A stretch of DNA of 15,747 nucleotides from Saccoglossus kowalevskii (GCF_000003605.2 NW_003131854.1:6342-22088), one strand, 5' to 3'; counted from the stretch's first letter, positions 1 through 8,448 are shown. The notes: generated from the letters alone by a model not told the origin. A program made the numbers and translations.

Positions 1-480
1 TTTTACTGCTTTGTAATTGGTCAGAGTTTTGAAAATGAATAAAGAGAGTTTGAGTTGGTCTTGGCGAATACTCCACGACAGACGCAGCCTTGGGCAGTCG
101 AGTCAGTCCGAGAGAGTCCAGGGGCGAGCCTTGAGGCAGTCCAGTCTTGGGCGAGTCTTGGGTCAGCCTTGCGAGAGTCTTGGGGATTTTTTCCCCAGGG
201 CGCTGTGTCTTATAGAGTGCTCGATTGATCGACTAAGACGAGAGCTGAAACGTATTTCGTTGTGTGTGTCTTATTTGACTGTAAAGTATAAGTGATTTTC
301 CCGATCCCGTACCTCAAGGGGACGAGATATAGAGACGAGACGAGTTCTCCCCTGACAAGTGTGGAGAACCCGAGAGAGAGGAGAATTTACCCCCGTGATA
401 TTAGTATAAGTTTGTTCTTTGCATGTTTTACATGTAATTTCATTGTTTGGTTTGTATTTTATTTGATCAGTGTCTTCATT
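1..480. repeat. GC-richer degenerate repeat block, possibly an LTR or repeat-derived fragment
   Basis: The first 480 bases contrast with the AT-rich DNA that follows. Between 84 and 186 the motif AGYCTTGRG recurs about six times (near 86, 127, 143, 154, 165 and 175), and a short GGGGA/TCCCC hairpin with a T-run loop follows at 182-196. Further on come purine-rich GAGACGAG- and GAGAGAGGAG-type stretches at 320-380. No reading frame here looks like a protein: frames are short and arginine/serine-rich in a way expected from the repeats. The texture resembles the U3/R part of a retrotransposon LTR or a low-complexity satellite fragment, but I see no matching second copy, primer-binding site or target duplication. 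The left edge is cut by the window. Confidence 0.35.
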
Positions 481-575
481 GAATAAGCCACCATGTGAAA
501 AATACGCACCATATGTGGTTTCATCTAACAAACACCCCTACACACAAGATTTGAAGTCGAACCTTGGGCTTATTC
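481..575. repeat. Inverted-arm segment with a B-box-like core
   Basis: The arms GAATAAGCC (481-489) and GGCTTATTC (567-575) are exact reverse complements enclosing 77 bases. On the minus strand, GGTTCGACTTC (563-553) differs by one base from the RNA polymerase III B box (GGTTCGANTCC). No convincing A box lies at the proper distance, so a tRNA-derived SINE is only a weak possibility. Confidence 0.25.
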
Positions 576-744
576 TTATTCATCCATACTTGAACAAACA
601 AAATAAGGAAAATAGACCCAATACTGCAATAACATTTGTTTAAAAATGTTTTATGAATTTCAGATACATATGATGTATACAGCAAAGAATTGTTTTTATT
701 TTGATAGTTTGAAAGGGTATTTTTAAATATGCGCCTCGCATACA
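576..744. other. AT-rich stretch without recognisable features
   Basis: I see no open frame with protein-like composition, no repeat and no strong hairpin here. Confidence 0.5.
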
Positions 745-787
745 GTATACCATGAAAGGTACTAAGTTAGTACCTTCATGAGTATAC
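745..787. repeat. Imperfect palindrome (hairpin)
   Basis: GTATAC followed by CATGAAAGGTACT (745-763) pairs with AGTACCTTCATG plus A plus GTATAC (769-787) around a 5-base loop, with one extra base on each side. It sits 28 bases before the microsatellite at 815. Confidence 0.7.
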
Positions 788-814
788 CAAATACACTGTG
801 CTCATTGTATGTTT

Positions 815-958
815 ATTCATTCATTCATTCATTCATTCATTCATTCATTCATTCATTCATTCATTCATTCACTCACTCACTCACTCACTCACTCACTCAC
901 TCACTCACTCACTCACTCACTCACTCACTCATTTATTTATTTATTTATTTATTTATTT
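815..958. repeat. Compound tetranucleotide microsatellite (ATTC)14-(ACTC)15-(ATTT)7
   Basis: Three pure tetranucleotide blocks abut: ATTC at 815-870, ACTC at 871-930 and ATTT at 931-958. Neighbouring blocks differ by one base per unit (T to C, then C to T), so the array looks like one ancestral repeat in which point variants were amplified in separate segments. The open frames across it (FIHS, LTHS and LFIY repeats) are consequences of the repeat and not genes. Confidence 0.97.
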
Positions 959-1494
959 AATCGGGTGACCTACAATACAAAAATACAGCAATACACAAAA
1001 ATGGGTTAAAAAAAATCTTTCATTGCACACAAATAAAGAAAACCAACAAACAATAAAATTACTTAAAAATATACTACTCTTTAAAACAATAAACCTATTA
1101 AAAATATCAATTGATGGCAAGTCATTAATAATGTCAATAAAAAGCGATAAGACTCGCGAGGAAAAAATATTTCCTTATATTAATTCTTGAATAGGGAATG
1201 CGAAAAGGAGTTGTATGCCTCAAAAAGGTACTGCACTGGTCAAATAAGCACAATCAATATTCGAATGAACACATTTATGTTAAAAAAACACAGGTCAGCA
1301 ACCTTTCTCCTAACCCATAGAAGGGGAAGGCTAACAAATTTACAATGCTCATTATATTTTGAAGATAAAAATTGCTTATTAAATTTAAAACATAAAAATT
1401 GGATAAATTTGTTTTTGTACCCGTTCAATTCTTTCAACTAAGTTATTCTGTCATGGGTTCCAGGCGATGGAACAATACACAAGGTGAGTTCTCA
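959..1494. other. AT-rich non-coding stretch
   Basis: This stretch is strongly A/T-biased, with short lysine-, asparagine- and isoleucine-rich frames on both strands that are typical of chance. I see no gene, repeat or RNA feature. Confidence 0.5.
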
Positions 1495-1524
1495 CACCGT
1501 CCCTCAACACCGTGAGGGACGGTG
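1495..1524. repeat. Strong perfect hairpin flanked by a direct repeat
   Basis: CACCGTCCCTCA (1495-1506) and TGAGGGACGGTG (1513-1524) form a perfect 12-bp GC-rich stem with a 6-base loop. GTTCTCACA occurs directly on both sides (1488-1496 and 1525-1533) in the same orientation. The arrangement resembles a tiny insertion flanked by a duplication, or a cruciform site. Confidence 0.75.
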
Positions 1525-1702
1525 GTTCTCACAATTGAAGTACAGTATACAATGTTTTTAAAACTCTAATACTATTGAAATGTTTACAGTGGCGTTTCAA
1601 AAACACAAATTGTTTAAAATGTTCCAAATACAAAGTAACCCTGGCCTAAGTTGGTGTGGTAATAGTCAGCAGAATTGTTCCCAGGTCTCCATACCCGATT
1701 AT

Positions 1703-1816
1703 TTAAAGCGGGGGAATCGTCAGATGGCCATAGCGTGTCTTTGTTTACAAACAAGCGTCTATCCATGAGCCTTTGCGTTTTTAGCGCGTGCGCAGGTAAC
1801 GACCCTCTCTCTTTAA
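1703..1816. mobile_element. Possible diverged TTAA-bounded MITE
   Basis: A 114-bp interval is bounded by TTAA at 1703-1706 and 1813-1816. Inside the left boundary lies AGCGGGGGAATCGTC, and inside the right boundary, read on the minus strand, AGAGAGAGGGTCGTTAC. The two are loosely similar to each other and to the ends of the clearer 133-bp elements at 2031 and 7709. The interior also has GCGT, TGTTTACA and CTATCCATGAG elements in an order reminiscent of those copies. The similarity is weak enough to be coincidental. Confidence 0.3.
1784..1794. promoter_or_regulatory. NRF1-like motif
   Basis: GCGCGTGCGCA closely matches the NRF1 consensus (GCGCATGCGCA). It lies inside the possible diverged MITE at 1703-1816 and no gene start is visible next to it, so a promoter role is unproven. 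Confidence 0.25.
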
Positions 1817-2030
1817 ACACGTTGAGAACTATTGACCTTAGACGCAAGTGGCACTCGAGGTAAACTTGGTTGAGGCTATTGATAATAATTGTGAAGAGCG
1901 AGAGAACCATGGGACTTGTGTCCACACTCCAACTAATGTTTCGTTCTCACCCGCCATCGAGATTGTGGATGGGTTGAGATAAATTAATTGCAGAATGTGA
2001 ATTTTAAGCATAGCTTAGTATATGGTTCTC
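1817..2030. other. Non-coding stretch between two elements
   Basis: I see no supported feature. The long minus-strand frame crossing 1614-1925 has no recognisable protein features. Confidence 0.45.
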
Positions 2031-2163
2031 TTAAAGCGCGGTAGTCGTCGCGCAGCGCGTGTTCGAATTTCATGTAAATAAACAATAAATTTTACACGCG
2101 ATGTATACGTCGCTATGAGTCCCATATCGAACAGGACGCGGCACGACGACCACCGCCCTTTAA
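2031..2163 (+). mobile_element. 133-bp TTAA-bounded MITE, copy A
   Basis: This element has TTAA at both edges (2031-2034 and 2160-2163) and terminal inverted repeats. The left end reads AGCGCGGTAGTCGTCG; the right end read on the minus strand is AGGGCGGTGGTCGTCG. It aligns without gaps to 7709-7841, with about 12 differences in the 125 internal bases (near 90% identity by eye) and the same orientation. Bases outside the TTAA differ between copies, which fits TTAA as the duplicated target. It is too small to encode a transposase, so it would be non-autonomous. TTAA targeting is typical of piggyBac, but the AGGGCGG ends do not look like the usual CCC-type piggyBac termini, so the superfamily is open. 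Confidence 0.85.
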
Positions 2164-2267
2164 ATGGCCACTTATACTATAAATACGCTTTTTAAAATGG
2201 TACATATAGTGTGATTTGCCACAGACACTGAATTAAAAGTTCATGTTACCTGTATTCTAGATGTGTT

Positions 2268-2838
2268 TCAGTTCGATAATTTCAACTTGGTGTCCGTCAC
2301 TTCAACTTGCTTTCCTGTGTGTACTGCTACGATATTGTTTGACAAGTGATACAGGCTACAACCATCATTCTGTGAGACTTGTATGAACTGCTCTGCGATC
2401 CCCTGTTTTCAGCGGTGCCCTCCAGAATACCAGCGTTCCCCTGCAAGCAAGACTCCTGTATTTCTTCGTTGTTGTGTTGCAGAAGCCATTGACTGTCGTC
2501 CATTAATACATCCTGGAACTGTGAGTTATCATCAATGCACACTTCCCTAAGCAATCCCATATTTTAGTGACTTTATTCATTGTATTTTTCTGTGCTTTAT
2601 TTCTTGTAATTATTTTGAGAGGTATTAAAGCCATGAGCGTTAACTCGATATTTTGGTGTACGTGTATTTCATTTCCGGTACTATAGTCTTGTCTACCCCA
2701 TTCTCGCAGTGAAAGAACGCCCTGTCCAGTGTGTTCTCAATTGCGATAAGCAGGCCTTGCACTGTGACAGATGGTTTTTGTCTTGAAGCCAGTTACGTGG
2801 GTATAATTGTCGTTGGGGGTAAGAACCTCCGGTACTCT
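2268..2838 (-). pseudogene. Decayed protein-coding fragment, unrecognised
   Basis: On the minus strand, protein-like frames follow one another in different phases: 2838-2740 (33 residues, with NYTHVTGFKTKTICH), 2792-2643 (50 residues, with AIENTLDRAFFHCENGVDKT), 2560-2330 (77 residues from an ATG, acidic, with SQFQDVLMDDSQWLLQHNN) and 2408-2271 (46 residues, with QFIQVSQNDGCSLYHLSNN, ending at a stop). Their composition is balanced, with Cys, Trp, His and Asp, unlike the Lys/Ile/Asn-rich chance frames elsewhere, and the local GC is higher. The phase changes fall without consensus splice sites and the gaps are too short for normal introns, so frameshift decay or a retrocopy is the simplest reading. 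I do not recognise the family. Genuine small exons or chance cannot be excluded. Confidence 0.4.
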
Positions 2839-3057
2839 CACAATAAAATTTGTTAAAAGGTAAGAGCAGATATCCACTTTTAACATATCACATACATGTA
2901 TTTTATTTTTAGCAAAAATAACTTCATTTTAATAAAATTTATGTTTTTAGCTTATTCTATGACTAGCGTTTCACAAATTTAAAAAGCGGCAATGTACTAG
3001 TATATGACTTTGAACTACGATCATGAAGCATTGCATTGCATGACAACATTAAATTGC

Positions 3058-3071
3058 GTTTCCCTGGCAAC
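3058..3071 (+). promoter_or_regulatory. RFX X-box-like motif
   Basis: GTTTCCCTGGCAAC fits the two-half-site RFX X-box pattern (GTNNCC N2 GGNAAC). It lies about 220 bases upstream, in the minus-strand sense, of the decayed coding fragment ending at 2838. Occupancy cannot be judged from sequence. Confidence 0.4.
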
Positions 3072-3196
3072 GTTTCTTTCTACCAGCAATTAACATACGG
3101 AAATCAATATCATTCATTATGTGTCTGTATGTATGTATCCACGTGATCAATTCAAAACATAAAATACATATAATCCATTTAGGCGTGGTTATGTTT

Positions 3197-3210
3197 ATTT
3201 CTATGGCAAC
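3197..3210 (+). promoter_or_regulatory. Weaker RFX X-box-like motif
   Basis: ATTTCTATGGCAAC keeps a perfect right half-site (ATGGCAAC) and has about two mismatches on the left. It lies 139 bases from the motif at 3058. Confidence 0.25.
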
Positions 3211-3415
3211 CGCCACAACTTGTGATATTGCACGTTTAAAGGTCATCTAATCACAATGACGAGCGATGCTGCATTCATTTATATATTGATGACATTTCAT
3301 ATTGATAAATGATACTTCATTTCATTCCATACTCTACTCTATTCTATTTCAATTTACCAGTCTTCCAATACATTCAATGAGAACTGATATAACACGTGAC
3401 AGATGTATTTTCAAG

Positions 3416-3622
3416 TACTGTAAAATAATTTATTATAGCTGGAATTAATTTTCGCTGAAAAGACGTTTCGCGAGTTTTGAAAGTATTTTCACTGATTTTT
3501 GGCGAGTTGAATGTAAAATATAGAAAATATGGTATATTCTCTAGTTTTTATTTTTACTGAATCATCCCTTCGGCGAATGTAGCGAAAATTAATTGCAAGC
3601 AAAAATAAAGTATTTTACAGTA
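3416..3622. mobile_element. 207-bp palindromic MITE bounded by TA
   Basis: The ends are long inverted repeats. The left begins TACTGTAAAATAATTTATTA and reaches AATTAATTTTCGCT near 3457. The right end, read on the minus strand, begins TACTGTAAAATACTTTATTT and also reaches AATTAATTTTCGCT. The arms are about 42 bases with only a few mismatches. TA sits at both outer edges, as expected for a TA target duplication of the Tc1/mariner type, though the superfamily is inferred. The core has no coding capacity, so the element is non-autonomous. Confidence 0.85.
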
Positions 3623-4207
3623 TCTAACGCACCATAGACCTTTAAAAAAATTGTCTAAGGTTTATGAATGCACGATATAGTAATACACATTGAATATATA
3701 CATAATTATCTTAAATAACTGACAACACGTCCAGTCGCTTTCAAGTTGTTTTTCCATAACAATATTTTTAATTAATAGAATAAAAGTAACCGGTCGGTAT
3801 GGCATGTGTATCTCTATTCATGTGACAGTAATTTATATAATTAATTGTAATTACGTTAGGCAAGTTGTTCCAAAGTTTGTAGGTTCTATAAATAGGCAAT
3901 CGATAATATTTTGGTTAAAGCACGGTTGTTTTTTTCTGACCGCAATGCTGTATAAATCGTGAAAATTTGTTGAAAAAAAAAACATCATACCGAAAACCCA
4001 AATCGATGGAATTGTCTTCGAACGAATATGTAATTTTTATGCAAATTACGATCGCCGAAACGTCGGCAATATACTAATTCACCTTTGTGTTAATGTTTAC
4101 AGAGACACGCATTCTAACAAACGAACCGAGAGAGTTTTAACCGTTCTTCACCATAGTAACCGTGGTTAAAATAAATATCTGATCTTCACATAATTCATCA
4201 GGTAGAT
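3623..4207. other. AT-rich stretch without recognisable features
   Basis: This holds A/T runs and short chance frames only. No repeat, gene or structured RNA is visible. Confidence 0.45.
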
Positions 4208-4275
4208 GGCGGTGATCGTCGCGTCGTGTCGCATAGGGGGTCCCGTGCATCGTATACAAAGTGTAAATATACAAT
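4208..4275 (-). mobile_element. Possible truncated relative of the TTAA MITE, inverted
   Basis: GGCGGTGATCGTC followed by GTGTCGC and, after 18 bases, CGTATACAAAGTGTAAATATACA parallels the reverse complement of the 7709-7841 copy, which has GGCGGCAGTCGTC, GTGTCGC and, after 28 bases, CGTATACAACGCGTGTAAAATACA. Order and orientation agree, but the outer TTAA and the rest of the element are missing. It is best read as a truncated, diverged copy. Confidence 0.4.
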
Positions 4276-5227
4276 ACCAACGAATCTGTGATCTGAAAAC
4301 AGTTTGCAATTTCCGGTATAGAAACCAATGTTATCATCTATCCACCCGAAACTGTTAGCCAATTATACAAAATGATAAATGCAAATAAAGTCAATTCTCA
4401 AATAATGTCCTGCATGGTCCGGGAGACATCTTTGTGATAACGATTGTCACGTGACAACGAGGACGTTAACCCATAAACAAGCGTACGATCGAAACTCTTA
4501 CAAATATCAAGTACAAGTTCATTGCCTACAGGTATTGGTCATTTTCGGGAAAAAATATGAAAAAACTACAGCCTTTGGTGCAGTATTGTGAATGCTAAAT
4601 ATGTATATACAGTGCTGTTTTTTCTACTACTGATACAATAACAATAATTTATGAGAACATTAATACGTGCTGAGAAGAATCATTAAAATGGATCTACTCA
4701 GTAGATTTTTTAGTAGAATTTGTATTCTCAATTTTCTTGTTGCTATGAATACGTCAAAGCACGCATTCCACCTACTGTGATTACATTTTCGTGTTTTATA
4801 ATACTAGAAAAAAAACCCATGCCCAGTCTGTCAAGCAAATTACATAATTAAACGATGGTTAACGATACTCATGTGCGTTGAAGCGCGAATTGTCTCATCT
4901 GGATGCGGGCATGACAGCCGAAACAAATTACGCACTGCCTATAGGTAACCACTATCTTATATCCCGGTTGTAACCATTGGCAATTAATGTGGATGATTAA
5001 ATTTGCATAATTGATGTACTGATGAATTAGACATAAATTATACATGTTCAGAAAACGTGATAATATTTACAATATTTATTGTGTGATGACACATATTTGT
5101 GAGCGACGTCTTCAAATAAACCACTATTAACGCAAGTGTACTTATTATATAGCATATGGTGTATTTGTACGGACCTAACATTCCAATACGTTGCCAGAGG
5201 ATAAATTCCAACATCGTAAAATTATCA
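4276..5227. other. AT-rich non-coding stretch
   Basis: No coding signal is visible. Small palindromes occur: TTGTCACGTGACAA at 4444-4457, a perfect 14-bp site around an E-box, and ATCTACTCAGTAGAT near 4692-4706. Confidence 0.45.
4444..4457. promoter_or_regulatory. Perfect palindrome around an E-box (CLEAR-like)
   Basis: TTGTCACGTGACAA contains GTCACGTGAC, the site type bound by MITF/TFE and USF bHLH factors. No gene start is visible nearby, so a function is only possible. Confidence 0.25.
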
Positions 5228-5238
5228 CCCCCCCCCCC
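5228..5238. repeat. Poly-C tract (C11)
   Basis: Eleven C residues are followed by GCCC. Such tracts vary in length between individuals and are prone to sequencing error. Confidence 0.9.
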
Positions 5239-5967
5239 GCCCAAAAACTGAGTAATATCTTGGGAGAATAACTAATAAAGAGATGTTAAGATATTTTTAT
5301 CACAAAAAGGCGCAGACATGATAGTAATGAATACAACCAGTCGGCGCGATTCCAAATTGGTGAAAGATGACGTTAGTATGTGTTACCTGTAGTGATAAGT
5401 GACATTCATGTATACTGAATGATTAAGGGGGATTTGGGTACTAGTATATGACACACATGGGAAATCTACTAACATGGCTAATAAGGCAATATAATCAATG
5501 TGATAATTAAGTAACTATATCAACAATCCAAACGCTTCTGTACCTGTATGGAACTAATATAAACCACAAAACCCAAAACTATCATATTCAGGATTCTAAT
5601 ATGTTACCAGAAACACCACGGGAACCAAGACGATGGATATAAAACAAAACAGTTGTCACGCAAAACGGTAAACGAGCATATTAAACACGGGAACCACCGT
5701 ACCTTACTTTGCCCGGGAATGTTTCAACAAACGTGTATTACAGCAGCGCCGCGGTTGACATCGACGGGAATTATGCTGGTATCCGTACGGAAACTACGTT
5801 AGCAGCGGTTATGGCTATAACCGTACCACCTACAACGTTCACCGATGTATAAGTAATTAATCAGCTGTCAGTCTGTAACTACCACCAAAGCCTATCTATA
5901 TCCGAGGTTCCGGATGTTTGCGATCGAAGTATGCGTTCATTGGTTAGCTCTTGATTATATATGCTGA
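5239..5967. other. Non-coding stretch with one protein-like open frame
   Basis: Most of this shows nothing. On the plus strand, 5685-5852 is open for 55 codons with balanced composition (including SSAAVDIDGNYAGIRTET) and ends in TAA. It has no upstream start or clear splice sites, so it is not called a gene. Confidence 0.35.
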
Positions 5968-5987
5968 CCACGTGTGTTTTCACGTGG
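5968..5987. repeat. Small hairpin with paired E-boxes
   Basis: CCACGTG (5968-5974) and CACGTGG (5981-5987) form a 7-bp stem around a 6-base loop, each arm carrying a CACGTG E-box. Confidence 0.5.
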
Positions 5988-5992
5988 GTATC

Positions 5993-6041
5993 AATAAATA
6001 AATAAATAAATAAATAAATAAATACACACACACATACATAC
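5993..6041. repeat. Compound microsatellite (AATA)n-(AC)n-(ATAC)n
   Basis: About eight AATA units (5993-6024) run into a short AC repeat (to about 6033) and then two CATA units. The minus-strand frame across it is an artefact of the repeat. Confidence 0.95.
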
Positions 6042-6112
6042 AGAAAATAAATGTCATTGGTTTTACGACTAACGGGATGGTAAGGAATGTTCCGGTTCAT
6101 CCGACTTGTCTC

Positions 6113-6126
6113 GTTACCATGGAAAC
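6113..6126 (+). promoter_or_regulatory. RFX X-box-like motif
   Basis: GTTACCATGGAAAC is a near-ideal X-box (GTTNCCATGGNAAC). No gene start is visible within several hundred bases on either strand. Confidence 0.4.
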
Positions 6127-7708
6127 ATGTACTCGAGGGATTGGTCCGAATTGCTGCATGATAGACGTCGTCGTAACTCACATTCACGGTTATAATCGAA
6201 TGCAATAACATTCATTGGACATTTTTTTTCTGCGGGTCATTCATACAAAACTATGCATAAATGTACCCAGGGTATAAAAGAATGTCTAACTAAATTTTTA
6301 TATTAATCGGTTACAGCCTAGTTTGCTTTCAATTATCTCTTAACAATTATTCGACAAAAAGCATAAATATTCATTTACAACTAAATTTGTATGTGTTTGT
6401 AAAGTTGTATTCATTTTTTTTTTCAAAATTTGTATTGAGACCTTATAGCCAATAATTAAATATTGTCCACCTGGTTCAAAGTGAATGAAGGAATTATTGA
6501 AAAATACAGACAATTTTTTTAAAATGTACCATGGAGTTTTAAAAGCTTAAATACATTATTTATGGAAATATAATAATACGACATGCATGTATTATAACAA
6601 AAATCGATCAACATATATCGTGTTCTGACTAGAAAAATACGTCGATGTAAGTCGGTTAACAATTGAATAACTAGTATTGCTCGATTGAAGTACACAAAAG
6701 CAAAATATCTATGGTGAACCAAAACATTGCCTATCTACAAGTCGGCGTTATTACGCTGATTATACAATGACCACTATATTTGTGCCTCTTGTAAGAACGA
6801 TGGTGTGAACTCAGAATTACCAGGTTGTTATTTTTGTAATACCGGCTCAACTTACTCCGACGTGAGTTTTTCTAGTGTGAACACACTACTACTCGCATTG
6901 GCATTAATTTTTGGATTTTTCTAGTAGAGTTTATATTTGTGTAATCTGAAAGTAAACATTGGTCCTCCAATGAAACATATTCTTTGTCCCTCAAAGTTTG
7001 ATCCTATCCTGATTAAAACATAGTTGTTAAACTACTTGCAATCCGGACGGGCTTAATACAACAATCATAAGACAAATATAAACTTACCACAACATGGGAG
7101 ACGAGTGTCTTTAATGTTCCACAGAATAAACACATTATCAATATAGGTACGCTGAACAGTTTGTCTATCACTGGGGTACATGTGATGGCGGGTCACGTGA
7201 CAGTACCGTTTAATGTACATGTACAGCGAAAAGATGACTAAACTAACACGTGTGAAACGGCGGATAATTCTGCGGGTACTTCTTAACCACATATGCTCAC
7301 CAAGTCGCTAGGACATGTTTTATTTTAATTTGAAAAATAGATAAAATGAATATTTTATTTTGATTGGCGTAAATAGAACTGTAAATATATAACAACAAAA
7401 TATTACCTATTCTTCACAACTTATTTGATCAAAGGTCACGAACAAATTATAAAAATGTCTCTATGTGGACATTCTTCAGATGAAATTGTTTGACTTTAGT
7501 GAATAGTCCCTATTATGTAAATTGAGCTCAATGTGTGTGTGCATTACAGCTGTTTCAGTAACTCTGGATTTCTTGAAATTGTTACATATTATTTGCAACA
7601 TAAATAAAACTTTTTCATGTTGACGTGGAGTATTGGTGGCTTTTTCATTCAAGGATCATTGCTGTATTTACACGTGCAGCAAAACGCATGGTTTGCCCTA
7701 AACGGAGT
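6127..7708. other. Long AT-rich non-coding stretch
   Basis: This contains A/T runs and only chance-like frames, plus a 16-bp palindrome at 6873-6888 (TAGTGTG-AA-CACACTA) and an E-box (GTCACGTGAC) near 7193. No gene or RNA feature can be supported. Confidence 0.45.
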
Positions 7709-7841
7709 TTAAAGGGCGGTGGTCGTCGCACAGCGCGTGTTCGAATTTCATGTAAATAAACAATGTATTTTACACGCGTTGTATACGTCGCTATGAGTCT
7801 TATATCGAAAAGGACGCGACACGACGACTGCCGCCCTTTAA
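7709..7841 (+). mobile_element. 133-bp TTAA-bounded MITE, copy B
   Basis: The same element as at 2031-2163, of identical length and orientation, with TTAA at 7709-7712 and 7838-7841. The left end AGGGCGGTGGTCGTCG and the minus-strand right end AGGGCGGCAGTCGTCG differ at two positions. Its left 16 bases equal the right end of copy A read on the minus strand, which supports a true terminal inverted repeat. The interior shares the segment around GCGCGTGTTCGAATTTCATG and the TATACGTCGCTATGAGT segment with copy A. It encodes nothing. Confidence 0.88.
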
Positions 7842-8424
7842 TTTTTATCCCACTGTTGAAAAAAAGACACGCGTGAACAGAATAGTTTCGCTCAAACGGC
7901 CAGAGGACTGGTCTCGACCCCCCAAGTTCCCCGGAGATGGGACTCTGAGAATAAAACAATTACACAAGAATATTATTGACAAAAAGATAATCAGTTATAT
8001 TCTTTATATTTCTGCATTTTATTTGCCTTGAATCATTACTGAAAGAAGCTGGATGAAATTACAAACCATGTAGTTTGTTCAACAACACTGTATGAACAAT
8101 AACTTTAATGAATATGATTTTACTTGGAAAAAATACACAGTACGGTCTGATTCACGTATGATACGCGTACGATTGAAATACCTAATACCTAAAGTGGGGA
8201 TTATAGGGAAACTTTGCACCATTATATGTGATCTCCAGGCTACAATGTTGAATAGCAATTTTAAACATTTCCTCATGGATACAGTTGAACGCAGAAAATT
8301 ATATGTGCAATTTTTAAATACCTGTTGAATCATCTTTATGCGATTATTTGTATTTCAGACGCGTGTTTTGCTGCCCCTGATTTAAAAGGGTTGCAACAAA
8401 TAAATAAAAAACACGGAGTGTAGA
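7842..8424. other. Upstream region, no feature supported
   Basis: Frames occur on both strands around 8079-8333, but they overlap each other and have chance-like composition. Confidence 0.4.
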
Positions 8425-8448
8425 ACCAAAGACACTGGTGTCTTTGGT
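8425..8448. repeat. Perfect 24-bp palindrome upstream of the gene
   Basis: ACCAAAGACAC (8425-8435) and GTGTCTTTGGT (8438-8448) are exact reverse complements with a 2-base centre, about 300 bases before the start codon. It could be a dimeric protein-binding site or a cruciform; the sequence does not say which. Confidence 0.7.

Larger units (their letters stand above)
2839..3415. other. AT-rich stretch holding two X-box-like motifs
   Basis: No coding signal is visible. The only notable content is the pair of X-box-like motifs listed separately. Confidence 0.45.

Noticed and set aside
553-563. Polymerase III B-box-like sequence on the minus strand
   Set aside because: No A box at the right distance and no cloverleaf can be drawn, so no tRNA or SINE is called with confidence.
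778-1009. Open frames with FIHS/LTHS/LFIY repeats
   Set aside because: They are translations of the tetranucleotide microsatellite, which lacks stops in every frame.
1614-1925. 103-residue minus-strand frame
   Set aside because: It crosses the possible MITE at 1703-1816, whose end sequences shape it, and shows no family motif.
5685-5852. 55-codon plus-strand open frame with balanced composition
   Set aside because: It has no start codon near its beginning and no convincing splice sites; a frame this long is possible by chance in a locally GC-richer patch.
5879-6211. 110-residue minus-strand frame
   Set aside because: Its middle is the AATA/AC microsatellite and the rest has no recognisable features, splice context or homology I can name.
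8079-8333. Overlapping frames on both strands (78 and 84 residues)
   Set aside because: They mirror each other over the same bases, with chance-like composition and no splice or promoter support.
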